Assembly: GCF_000455205.1 (NCBI RefSeq)
Contig: NZ_AUWQ01000059.1
Coordinates: 1-63,569, forward strand
Length of the DNA: 63,569 nt
From: Mycobacterium sp. UM_CSW
Lineage (GTDB): Bacteria; Actinomycetota; Actinomycetes; Mycobacteriales; Mycobacteriaceae
Reading direction: 5' to 3'
In this document: positions 16,159 through 23,759 of the stretch, in pieces
Position numbering within the stretch: the stretch's first letter is position 1
Layout: every line of letters starts with the position of its first letter
The notes under the pieces: generated by a model
The model's input: only the letters and a program-made list of their open reading frames with translations
Told to the model about the DNA's origin: nothing
The model's database searches: none
Made by a program: the position numbers and the translations under genes

Positions 16159-17857
16159 CGGTCCGGTTCTCCTTTGCGATTGACGTCAAGAACGGTGCGA
16201 ACGGCGGCATCTCGTCGGCCGCGCATTCGACGCTGACGACGGCGGGCCCGTCGGTGGCCAGCACCGCGCGCATCCAGGCAGCCAGATGATCGAGGTCGTC
16301 GACGTCGACGGCCGTCAGCCCCGGGAACATCGCCGCCAGCCCGGCGCCCAGCCGGCTGGACCGAAATCGGTTGTAGCTGTAGAGGTCGTCGTAGAAGAGC
16401 TGCTCGCGGGTCACGCACATGGCGTGGGCGTTGTTGTTGAAGACCACGAACGTCACCGGCAGCCGGTACTGCAACGCGGTGTGCACCTCCATGCCGTGCA
16501 TGAAGAATGCCCCGTCCCCGGCCACCACCACGGTGCGCCCGGGGGGCCGCCCGCTGTTCGCGCGGCCGAACGCCATGCCGATGCCGGCGCCGAAACTGTA
16601 GCCCATGCCGCCCATGCCCAGCGCGACCGCGAACCTGCCGTCCCGGCGGGCCGGCAGATAGTGGATCGCCGCCGCGCCGGTGTTGCCGGCATCCACGACG
16701 ATGTCCGCGCCGTCGGGCAGGCAGCGATCCAGCACCGTCATCGCATCCCGGTAGCGCACCCCGGGCCCGGCGCACGGCGGCGGGGACAATTCGGTGTGGC
16801 GCACCGCGTCGGGCACCCGCACCCTCGGCGGCCGTCCCGCCCCGGACAGCGCCTGGGTCAGCATGCGCAGCGAGCCGCGCAGGTCGTCGGTGTGGACGTG
16901 CGTGCACGGAACATACGGCGGCGCCGAGCCGATCGAGACCGTCCGCACCGCCGCGAGGGCGTCGTCGAGCCCGGTGCGCGCGGTGACCGACAGGCGCGTG
17001 CCGACCACCAGGCACACGGCGCTGCCGGCCACCGCTTCAACCACACCGGGGTGGCCCATGACACCGGTCACCCCCAGCGCGGACGACGACCCGAGACCCG
17101 GTGTGCCGGCGACGTCCTTGGCATCGGGCACGGTCGCCACCCGCGCCCGCAGCACCGCGCGCAGGGCCTCCAGCTCGGCGCGGGCGTTGTCGCGGGCGAC
17201 CTGCTCGCCGACGATGATGGTGACCGGGCCGTTCGCGTCGCGCAGCAGCCCGACGATCGGATGCGGGTTGCCGATGGGGCGCAGCTCCTCAGAGGGCCAC
17301 CCGTTCTGCCCGCAAACCACGCTGCCCTGCTGAATGTCCTTGGGCAACAACAGCACCGCGGGGCCGCCGGTACGCGCAGCGGCGATCGCCCGCGTCAAGG
17401 CCGGTGCGGCGTCGGCGGGGCGCAGCACCCGCTCGCACGACACCGACACCGCGGAAAACAACGCCAGCGCGTTCAGCGAGCCGTTCTCGCCGCTGGTGTC
17501 CTGAAAGCTGCCGCGGCCGTCCAGGGCGGTCGGGGCTTGACCGACAAGCGCCAGCACCGGGACGCGGCTCGTCAGCGACTCCCCAAGGGCGGCAACAAGA
17601 TTCAGTGCCCCGCCGCCCGATGTCGCCGCGACCACGCCCAGCCCGGAGCCCAGCCCGGCCCCGCTGCGGCTGTAGCCGTCGGCCATGGCCGCGGCGGAGA
17701 ATTCGTGCTTGGCCAGCACGGCGGTGATGTCGCTGCGGAAGTGCGCGGCGTCGTAGAGGTCCTCGATGTTGGCGCCGTCGACACCGAAGATGTGGTCGAC
17801 GCCGACCGAGGCGAGCCGCTCGACGATGTGGTCGACCACTCGCTGCTTCCTGGGCAT
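16136..17857 (-). CDS. ThDP-dependent enzyme (acetolactate synthase/benzoylformate decarboxylase family)
   Basis: 573 residues in the three-domain layout of ThDP decarboxylases and ligases. The N-terminal PYR domain has the cofactor-activating Glu in AKHEFSAAAMADGYSR. A middle Rossmann-like domain follows, and the C-terminal PP domain has the GDG...NN ThDP/Mg motif (GDGAFFMHG to FVVFNNN). It could decarboxylate a 2-keto acid and join the active aldehyde to an acceptor. It is the first gene of the unusual cluster. ATG 17857 stands only 10 bases from a large hairpin and lacks a good ribosome site. GTG 17839 has AGGAAG 6 bases ahead and would give 567 residues, so it may be the real start. Confidence 0.88.
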   Translation of the reverse strand: MPRKQRVVDHIVERLASVGVDHIFGVDGANIEDLYDAAHFRSDITAVLAKHEFSAAAMADGYSRSGAGLGSGLGVVAATSGGGALNLVAALGESLTSRVPVLALVGQAPTALDGRGSFQDTSGENGSLNALALFSAVSVSCERVLRPADAAPALTRAIAAARTGGPAVLLLPKDIQQGSVVCGQNGWPSEELRPIGNPHPIVGLLRDANGPVTIIVGEQVARDNARAELEALRAVLRARVATVPDAKDVAGTPGLGSSSALGVTGVMGHPGVVEAVAGSAVCLVVGTRLSVTARTGLDDALAAVRTVSIGSAPPYVPCTHVHTDDLRGSLRMLTQALSGAGRPPRVRVPDAVRHTELSPPPCAGPGVRYRDAMTVLDRCLPDGADIVVDAGNTGAAAIHYLPARRDGRFAVALGMGGMGYSFGAGIGMAFGRANSGRPPGRTVVVAGDGAFFMHGMEVHTALQYRLPVTFVVFNNNAHAMCVTREQLFYDDLYSYNRFRSSRLGAGLAAMFPGLTAVDVDDLDHLAAWMRAVLATDGPAVVSVECAADEMPPFAPFLTSIAKENRTDVAASAR

Positions 17858-17867
17858 GCCTGTAACA

Positions 17868-17901
17868 CGACGCGCGGCGAACTTGAGTTCACCGCGCGTC
17901 G
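17868..17901. terminator. 15-bp stem hairpin between rslA and the ThDP gene
   Basis: The arms at 17868-17882 and 17887-17901 pair over 15 positions with one G-U/mismatch and a 4-base loop (TTGA). The plus-strand side is followed by GTTTTTAC, so as a classic intrinsic terminator it faces the plus strand. On the minus strand it would fold in the RNA right after the rslA stop. It probably ends sigL-rslA transcription and separates it from the ThDP operon, which therefore needs its own promoter or readthrough. Confidence 0.7.
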
Positions 17902-17916
17902 GTTTTTACAGACGGG

Positions 17917-18687
17917 TTACAGCGAACGCTGCAGCAGAACCTGCCCGCTGTCAGCGGAAACCACTTGCACGGCAGCGATCTGGTCGACCGGCGTCGAGAT
18001 GCTGCCCGCGGGCGTGGCGGTGTGACCGGGTTCGGCCACCCACGTCGCCAACCGGGTTTGGCTGCCGTCGCGACCCACGACGACCATCGCCAGCGTGTCG
18101 TGGTGTGCGTTCAGCGGAGCCAGGCAGACACACTTCAGGTTGATCGACGTCCCCCAATGTTGGCTGGACAGCTGCACCGTGGAGGCCAACAGGGTGGTGC
18201 CGATCTGCGCCATCGGCTGCGAGGAACCGGCCACCTGCTGCGCGGGCGCCGAGTTCCCCTGCACCCCGACCAGCACGCCAATCCCCAGCACCGCGGCCGC
18301 GGCCGACGATGCCACCCACGTCGCCACCCGGGCGCGGCGCCGACGCCAGCGCACCGTTGCGAGCAACGAGGGCAACAACTCCGGCGAGATCTCCGGCGCC
18401 ACCGTTGCGGTGCGGCCGGACTCATTCATCGCGGCCACCTGTTCGGCGTCGAGCTGGGACAGCAGGGCCGGCACGCCACTCAGATCGGCGACGGCCTCCC
18501 GGCATGCCGGGCAGCCGGCCATGTGCGCCTCGAACTCGCGGCGGTCGGAAGCCGACAGCGACCCCAACACGTATGCGGCATCCCACATCGCGTAGCGGTG
18601 ATCGTCTTCCACGGTCAACACCTCTTTGTCAAACGGGTTGTCACCCGGCGGGCCGATGCCCCGTAGCGGCGTCCTCATCTCGTCCAT
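17917..18687 (-). CDS. rslA: Anti-sigma-L factor
   Basis: A membrane anti-sigma factor of 256 residues that holds SigL. The cytosolic zinc-associated anti-sigma motif His55-x3-Cys59-x2-Cys62 (HMAGCPACR) is intact. One membrane span lies at about 122-142, followed by an extracytoplasmic domain. The C-terminal half is very close to the RslA sequence I remember from M. tuberculosis, including CVCLAP and EPGHTATPAGSISTPVDQIAAVQVV. RslA is known to release SigL when its zinc-thiol site is oxidised. It lies 46 bases downstream of sigL, as in M. tuberculosis Rv0735-Rv0736. Confidence 0.95.
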   Translation of the reverse strand: MDEMRTPLRGIGPPGDNPFDKEVLTVEDDHRYAMWDAAYVLGSLSASDRREFEAHMAGCPACREAVADLSGVPALLSQLDAEQVAAMNESGRTATVAPEISPELLPSLLATVRWRRRRARVATWVASSAAAAVLGIGVLVGVQGNSAPAQQVAGSSQPMAQIGTTLLASTVQLSSQHWGTSINLKCVCLAPLNAHHDTLAMVVVGRDGSQTRLATWVAEPGHTATPAGSISTPVDQIAAVQVVSADSGQVLLQRSL

Positions 18688-18733
18688 CTCCTGTCACCCA
18701 TCAAGCATTCGGAGCCGACGACCGTCTGGATGG

Positions 18734-19282
18734 TCATCGCGTGACTCCAAGTTCCTGCAGAGTGAGCCGCAACGCCCGCACGGCATAGTGTAGTCGCGAC
18801 TTCACGGTTCCTTCAGCGATCTCGAGGTCGGTAGCAATCTGCGCGGTTGTCCAGCCGCGGTAGTAGGACCGCTCGATCACCGCCCGGTGCTCGGCGGACA
18901 ACTGCGTCATGGCCTCGGCTATCAGCAGCCGGTCCAGCGCCGCGTTCACCTCGTCCGGCGTCGATTGCTCGGGCGCCCCCGATTCGTCCAGCGAACCGAC
19001 GACGTTGCGGTACCTGGCGCTGCGTCGGTCGTCGATGATCATGTTGCGCGCCACGGTGAACAACCACGCCCGCGCCGACCTCTCGGTGTCGCCGATGACC
19101 TCCGGATGTTGCCAGGCCCGCAACAGCGTCTCCTGGACGACGTCCTCGGCCTGGCTGGCGTCCCCCGTCAACCGGAGCGCATAGCGCCACAAGACCGCGG
19201 CGTGTTCGTCGTAGAGCGCCTTCATCAGAGCGGCCTCGGCAGCAGCCCCGGACGCCCCCCGAGTGCCGGCCACACGAGCCAC
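18734..19282 (-). CDS. sigL: ECF RNA polymerase sigma factor SigL
   Basis: A 182-residue ECF sigma factor nearly identical in pattern to M. tuberculosis SigL: region 2 with DEHAAVLWRYALRLTGD and AEDVVQETLLRAWQHPEVIGD, region 4 with RSYYRGWTTAQIATDLEIAEGTVKSRLHYAVRALR. The start is GTG 19282 behind a very strong ribosome binding site (AGGAGGTGA). SigL is known to control its own operon, pks10-pks7 and mpt53-type secreted thiol genes in M. tuberculosis. Its likely autoregulated promoter overlaps the mapA stop codon. rslA follows and encodes its antagonist. Confidence 0.96.
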   Translation of the reverse strand: MARVAGTRGASGAAAEAALMKALYDEHAAVLWRYALRLTGDASQAEDVVQETLLRAWQHPEVIGDTERSARAWLFTVARNMIIDDRRSARYRNVVGSLDESGAPEQSTPDEVNAALDRLLIAEAMTQLSAEHRAVIERSYYRGWTTAQIATDLEIAEGTVKSRLHYAVRALRLTLQELGVTR

Positions 19283-19302
19283 TCGATCACCTCCTGCCCT
19301 CA

Positions 19303-19330
19303 GAAACGAGTGGAGCAGGCGTTTAGTTCA
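19303..19330 (-). promoter_or_regulatory. SigL-type autoregulatory promoter
   Basis: On the minus strand TGAACT (19330-19325), 16 bases, then CGTTTC (19308-19303) resembles the SigL consensus as I recall it (TGAACC with a CGT-type -10). It lies 21 bases upstream of the sigL GTG. The first three bases of the -35 are the mapA stop codon TGA. Confidence 0.6.
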
Positions 19331-20128
19331 GCCGACCGTCAGGATGCGCGGCCCGGAATCGGTCACCGCGACGGTGTGCTCCCAATGCGCCGCGCGCGAC
19401 CCGTCGGCGGTCGTGACGGTCCATTCGTCGTCGAGCACCCTTGTTTTGCTGGTTCCCAGCGTCAGCATGGGTTCGATCGCGAGCACCGAGCCCGGGGCCA
19501 GCAGGGGCCCCCGCCCGGGCGAGCCCTCGTTGGGCAGGAAAGGGTCCATGTGCATTTGCCGGCCGATGCCGTGACCGCCGTAGCCCTCGACGATCCCGAA
19601 CGCGAGCCCGTAGCGGGCCGCGGCGGCGCGGGTGCCCATTTCAATGGCGTGCGCCACGTCGGTCAGCCGGTTGCCGACGACCATCGCCGCGATGCCGGCC
19701 TGCAGCGACTCCCTGGTCGCGTCGCACAGCGCTTCGTCGGCCTCATCCAGCCTCCCGACCCCGAAGGTGATGGCGGCGTCGCCGTGCCAGCCGTCCAGCA
19801 CCGCGCCGCAGTCGATGGACACCAGGTCGCCGGGCGCCAGTACTTCGGCGGCGGACGGGATGCCGTGCACGACGCGGTCGTTGACGGAGGCGCAGATCGA
19901 CGCCGGGTAGCCGTGATAACCCAGGAACGACGGGACCGCCCCGGCCTCGCGGATCACCGACTCGGCGATCTCGTCGAGGCTGAGGGTGGACGCACCCTCG
20001 ACCGCGGCCGCGTGGACCGCCTGCAGCGCGGCGGCGACCACGGCGCCGGCCGCCGCCATCGCGTCGAGCTCACCGGGGCTGCGCTGCGGCACGACCCTGC
20101 GACTCCGCAGCCGCGCCAGCGCGCTCAT
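19328..20128 (-). CDS. mapA: Methionine aminopeptidase, type I
   Basis: Removes the initiator Met from new proteins; cytosolic metalloenzyme of 266 residues. The conserved metal ligands and substrate His are visible in order: [14 protein letters not shown] (His), [13 protein letters not shown] (two Asp), [11 protein letters not shown] (His), AIEPML (Glu) and WEHTVAVT (Glu). It follows adk by 2 bases in the order secY-adk-mapA, which matches Rv0732-Rv0734. Mycobacteria have a second enzyme (mapB) elsewhere that carries an N-terminal extension; none is present here. Confidence 0.95.
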   Translation of the reverse strand: MSALARLRSRRVVPQRSPGELDAMAAAGAVVAAALQAVHAAAVEGASTLSLDEIAESVIREAGAVPSFLGYHGYPASICASVNDRVVHGIPSAAEVLAPGDLVSIDCGAVLDGWHGDAAITFGVGRLDEADEALCDATRESLQAGIAAMVVGNRLTDVAHAIEMGTRAAAARYGLAFGIVEGYGGHGIGRQMHMDPFLPNEGSPGRGPLLAPGSVLAIEPMLTLGTSKTRVLDDEWTVTTADGSRAAHWEHTVAVTDSGPRILTVG

Positions 20129-20130
20129 GA

Positions 20131-20676
20131 TTACTTGCCCAGCGCCCGCAGCGCGCGGGCGAACACCTCGTCCACCGTGCCGACCGCGTCGACCGTCTTC
20201 AATTCGCTGCTGTAGTACTCCAGCAGCGGCGCCGTCTCGTCGCGGTAGACCTTCATCCGGTTGAGGATGACGTCGTCGGTGTCATCGGCCCGGCCGCGCC
20301 CCTTGAGCCGGTGCAGCAGTTCGTCCTGCGAGACGCGGAATTCGACCACGGCGTCGATGTCGGTGCCCCGCCGTTCGAGCATCTCGTGCAGAGCCTTGGC
20401 CTGCTCGAGGGAGCGCGGGTAGCCGTCCAGGATGAAACCGTTGGCCGCGTCCGGGTCGTCGAGCCGGTCGTCGACGAGTTGGTTGGTCAGCTCGGAAGGC
20501 ACCAGGTCGCCGGCGTCGAGGTAGCGCTTGGCCTCCAGGCCGAGTTTGGTGCCGTTTTCGATGTTGTTGCGGAAGAGCTCCCCGGTCGAGATTTGCGGGA
20601 TGCCAAGCTTTTCGGCGAGCTTTTCGGCCTGCGTACCCTTGCCCGCCCCGGGCGGTCCCAGCAAAACCACTCTCAC
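20131..20676 (-). CDS. adk: Adenylate kinase
   Basis: Catalyses ATP + AMP to 2 ADP; 181 residues, cytosolic. It begins with the P-loop [15 protein letters not shown], then [11 protein letters not shown] (AMP site), [14 protein letters not shown], and the short LID typical of the mycobacterial enzyme ([19 protein letters not shown]), which lacks the zinc cysteines of long forms. The start is GTG 20676, overlapping the secY stop (GTGA), which gives the known family length. An extended upstream frame is only the secY region in another frame. Confidence 0.97.
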   Translation of the reverse strand: MRVVLLGPPGAGKGTQAEKLAEKLGIPQISTGELFRNNIENGTKLGLEAKRYLDAGDLVPSELTNQLVDDRLDDPDAANGFILDGYPRSLEQAKALHEMLERRGTDIDAVVEFRVSQDELLHRLKGRGRADDTDDVILNRMKVYRDETAPLLEYYSSELKTVDAVGTVDEVFARALRALGK

Positions 20677-21998
20677 TTGAGGAACCCTTCGTAGTTGCGC
20701 TGCATGAGTTGGCTCTCGATTTGTTTGACCGTATCCAAACCGACACCAATCATGATCAAAACCGCAGTGCCGCCAAACGGCAAATTCTGGACCGCTCCGC
20801 CATTGCCGATCTGCAGGAACAGATTGGGCAGCACGGAAATGGCGCCCAGGTAAATCGAGCCCGGAAGGGTGATCCTGCTCAGCACGTAACGCAGATAATC
20901 CGCCGTCGGCTTGCCCGGCCGGATGCCCGGAATGAAGCCGCCGAACTTTTTCATCTCGTCGGCGCGCTCGTCGGGGTTGAACGTGATCGACACGTAGAAG
21001 TACGTGAAGAAGATGATGAGGCCGAAGTAGATGCTGATGTAGACCGGATCGCTCGGGTCCGACAGGTAGCTGCCGACGAACTTGTCCCACCAACTGTTGC
21101 CCACGCCGCCGCTGCCGCTGCGGATCAGCTGGGTGATCAGGTGCGGAATGTAGATCAGCGACGACGCGAAGATGACCGGAATAACGCCGGCCTGGTTGAC
21201 CTTCAGCGGCAAATACGTCGACGTTCCGCCGTACATGCGCCGGCCCACCATGCGCTTGGCGTATTGCACCGGGATGCGGCGCTGGCCCTGCTCGACGAAG
21301 ACCACGCCGACGATGATGAGCAGCGCGGCGCCGCAGACGGCGGCGAAGATGACCCCGCCGCGGCTGTCCAGGATGGACTTGCCCTCGGCCGGGATGCGCG
21401 CCGCGATGCCGACGAAGATCAGCAGCGACATGCCGTTGCCGATGCCGCGCTCGGTGACCAGCTCGCCCATCCACATGACCAGGGCCGCACCGGCCGTCAT
21501 CACCAGCACGATGACGACGAGCGTGAAGATTTTCTGGTCGGCGATGATGTCCAGCGAGCAGCCCTGCAGCAGGCCGCCGTTGGCGGCCAGCGCCACGATG
21601 CTGGTGGCCTGCAGGATGGCCAGCGCGATCGCCAGGTACCGGGTGTACTGGGTCATCTTCGCCTGGCCGGACTGGCCCTCTTTGCGCAATTCCTCGAAGC
21701 GAGGGATGACCACGGTCAGCAGCTGCACGATGATGCTCGCCGTGATGTAGGGCATTACACCGACGGCGAACACCGTGAGCTTGAGCAGCGCGCCACCGGA
21801 GAACAGGTTGATCAGCGAATAGATCTGCCCGGCCTCGCCGCCGCTGGCCTCCTTGATGCACTGCTGCACGTTCGGGTAGTTCACCCCCGGAGAGGGCAAT
21901 GCGGCGCCGACCCGATAGAGAAGGACGATGCCAAGCGTGAAGAGGATCTTCCGTCTCAGGTCGACTGTCCGCAGCGATGAGATGAAAGCCGAAAGCAC
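20673..21998 (-). CDS. secY: Protein translocase channel subunit SecY
   Basis: The core pore of the Sec translocon, 441 residues with ten membrane spans. Recognisable parts are the start [33 protein letters not shown], the plug region after the first span, and [20 protein letters not shown] in the large cytosolic loop. The start is GTG 21998 behind GGAGGAAGAG. It heads secY-adk-mapA. In most bacteria it follows rplO directly; here, as in M. tuberculosis, about 16 kb separate them, so it must have its own promoter in the 176-bp gap upstream, which also holds a 10-bp palindrome AACAGCTGTT at 22082-22091. Confidence 0.97.
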   Translation of the reverse strand: MLSAFISSLRTVDLRRKILFTLGIVLLYRVGAALPSPGVNYPNVQQCIKEASGGEAGQIYSLINLFSGGALLKLTVFAVGVMPYITASIIVQLLTVVIPRFEELRKEGQSGQAKMTQYTRYLAIALAILQATSIVALAANGGLLQGCSLDIIADQKIFTLVVIVLVMTAGAALVMWMGELVTERGIGNGMSLLIFVGIAARIPAEGKSILDSRGGVIFAAVCGAALLIIVGVVFVEQGQRRIPVQYAKRMVGRRMYGGTSTYLPLKVNQAGVIPVIFASSLIYIPHLITQLIRSGSGGVGNSWWDKFVGSYLSDPSDPVYISIYFGLIIFFTYFYVSITFNPDERADEMKKFGGFIPGIRPGKPTADYLRYVLSRITLPGSIYLGAISVLPNLFLQIGNGGAVQNLPFGGTAVLIMIGVGLDTVKQIESQLMQRNYEGFLK

Positions 21999-22150
21999 TC
22001 TTCCTCCTGCGTCCTGCGTCTCGCGCCTAACACCCGCAGGCCAGGACGTACGGCGCCGCGCGTCAAACCGTGTACGAGACTAACAGCTGTTCGGGGCGGG
22101 TCCTGCCAACACCCTTCGAGGCGTAGAGTTCGAATCGCTTGGCTCGTTGC

Positions 22151-22162
22151 ATTTGCTAAATA
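22151..22162 (+). promoter_or_regulatory. ATTTGCTAAATA motif upstream of a methyltransferase
   Basis: This 12-mer matches ATTGGCTAAATA at 32289-32300 in 11 of 12 positions; both precede genes of the same methyltransferase family (24 and 44 bases before the start). In GC-rich DNA such AT-rich identity is notable. It may be a -10 element or a shared regulator site. Confidence 0.35.
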
Positions 22163-22174
22163 AGTGGGAGCACC

Positions 22175-23080
22175 GTGACGCGAACCGATCAGGACACCTG
22201 GGACCTGGCCTCCAGCGTCGGCGCGACGGCAACGATGGTCGCCGCCGCCCGCGCGCTGGCCACCACCGAGACCGACGCGATCATCGACGACCCGTTCGCG
22301 GCGCCGCTGGTGCGCGCGGTCGGCCTGGACTTCTTCGTCCGCCTGATCGACGGCGAGGTGGCGCCGGGCCCCGACGACGGCGGGGAACGGGACCTGCAGC
22401 TCGAGACCGACTCGATCGCGGTGCGCACCCGCTTCTTCGACGATTTCTTCCTCAACGCCGCCCGCGACGGCATTCGCCAATCGGTGATCCTGGCCGCGGG
22501 CCTGGACGTGCGCGCCTACCGGCTGGCCTGGCCGCCCGGCAGCGTGGTCTACGAGGTCGACCAGCCCAAGGTCGTCGAGTTCAAGACCGCCGCCATGGAC
22601 AACCTGGGCGCCGCCCCGACCGCGGACCGGCGCACCGTCGCCGTCGACCTGCGCGACGACTGGCCGGAAGCGTTGCGCCGCAGCGGATTTGACGCGTCAC
22701 AACCGACGTCGTGGAGCGCCGAAGGCTTGCTGATGTACCTTCCGCCCGACGCCCAGGACCGGCTCTTCGACAACATCACCGAGCTCAGCGCGCCCGGCAG
22801 CAAGCTGGCCACCGAATACCACGGCGACTCCGGCCGCACGATGACCCAACGCGCGCAGCAATTCAACCAGCGGTGGGCCAACCTGGGCTGCGACATCGAC
22901 CTATCCGGGCTGTTCTTCGACGGCGAGCGCAGCAACGTCGTCGACTACCTGGCCGGCAAGGGCTGGCAGGTGAGCACCCGGCCACGGCGGGAGTTCTTCG
23001 CCGACTACGGCCGCGTCTTCCCCGAGGACGAGGAGTCGCAGCTGCGCAACATCATCTCCGTCACCGCCACGCTGGCTTGA
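22175..23080 (+). CDS. TIGR00027-type SAM-dependent methyltransferase (Rv0731c-like)
   Basis: 301 residues of the mycobacterial family of putative S-adenosylmethionine methyltransferases related to leucine carboxyl methyltransferases. The start [23 protein letters not shown], the SAM loop ILAAGLDVRAYRL, the acidic strand VYEVDQPKV and the late WSAEGLLMYLPP are family hallmarks. It starts at GTG 22175 with GTGGGAG ahead. It is divergent from secY and convergent with the GNAT gene, as Rv0731c is. Three further paralogues lie at 32333-35100. Substrates of this family are unknown. Confidence 0.92.
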   Translation: MTRTDQDTWDLASSVGATATMVAAARALATTETDAIIDDPFAAPLVRAVGLDFFVRLIDGEVAPGPDDGGERDLQLETDSIAVRTRFFDDFFLNAARDGIRQSVILAAGLDVRAYRLAWPPGSVVYEVDQPKVVEFKTAAMDNLGAAPTADRRTVAVDLRDDWPEALRRSGFDASQPTSWSAEGLLMYLPPDAQDRLFDNITELSAPGSKLATEYHGDSGRTMTQRAQQFNQRWANLGCDIDLSGLFFDGERSNVVDYLAGKGWQVSTRPRREFFADYGRVFPEDEESQLRNIISVTATLA

Positions 23081-23087
23081 GCTCGGC

Positions 23088-23759
23088 CTAGCTGGGCCGG
23101 GCCGGCGGCGTCCGGACCACCAGCGGCACGGCGGGGAAGCACCACGCCATCTCGGTGCGCGACTTGCGCAGCGCGGCGGTGCCGTAACCCTTCTTGCGGT
23201 GCTCCGGGTGGATCCAGATCCGCACGTTCACCTCGCCGCCGACCAGCTCGCCGAACACCATGCCGACCTTCTCGCCGGAGTCCACCGCCACGAACCACGC
23301 GGCCTCCTCGTCGCCGACGCGCCCCAGCGCCGCGCGGATCTCGTCGTCGAGGTTGCCCGCCGGCCCGCCGGACCCGTCGCCGGCGGCGCCGACGTCCTCG
23401 GTGCGGGCGGCGAAGATGTCGCGGTCGGCGTCGGCGGAAAACGGGCGAAGCTCGAGGGTCTCCCCCGAGCTGGCGGGACGCTCGCCGAGCGTGAAGCTCA
23501 GCTGCTTGTTGAGGTCCTCCAGCTCGGCCAGGATCTTGCGGCGCGAGTCGATGGTCAGTTGGGCGAAGGACATGCCCATCACCGCCTCGGCGGCCAGGTG
23601 GGACGTGTCGAGCAGGCGGACGATCGCCTCCACCGCCGCGGCCTTGTCCTCGGACTCCACCACGACGTCGGCGATTTCATGCCGGTGTTCGAGGGCTTTC
23701 AACAGGGCGTCGGCGATCTCGCGGCGGGCGGCTTTGCGGTCCTGGTCAGTCATTGCCAC
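23088..23759 (-). CDS. GNAT acetyltransferase with GyrA/ParC-like N-terminal helix (Rv0730-like)
   Basis: 223 residues in two parts. Residues about 5-85 read like the GyrA/ParC tower and coiled-coil segment (an IADALLKALEHRHEIADVV start, then AVEAIVRLLD and SFAQLTIDSRRKILAELEDLNKQL). The C-terminal half is a GNAT domain with the acetyl-CoA loop RKKGYGTAALRKS. The combination suggests protein or small-molecule acetylation tied to a gyrase-like surface, but it may just be a helical dimerisation arm. It overlaps the xylB-like gene by 10 bases and is probably co-transcribed with it, as in the Rv0729-Rv0730 order. Confidence 0.85.
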   Translation of the reverse strand: MAMTDQDRKAARREIADALLKALEHRHEIADVVVESEDKAAAVEAIVRLLDTSHLAAEAVMGMSFAQLTIDSRRKILAELEDLNKQLSFTLGERPASSGETLELRPFSADADRDIFAARTEDVGAAGDGSGGPAGNLDDEIRAALGRVGDEEAAWFVAVDSGEKVGMVFGELVGGEVNVRIWIHPEHRKKGYGTAALRKSRTEMAWCFPAVPLVVRTPPARPS

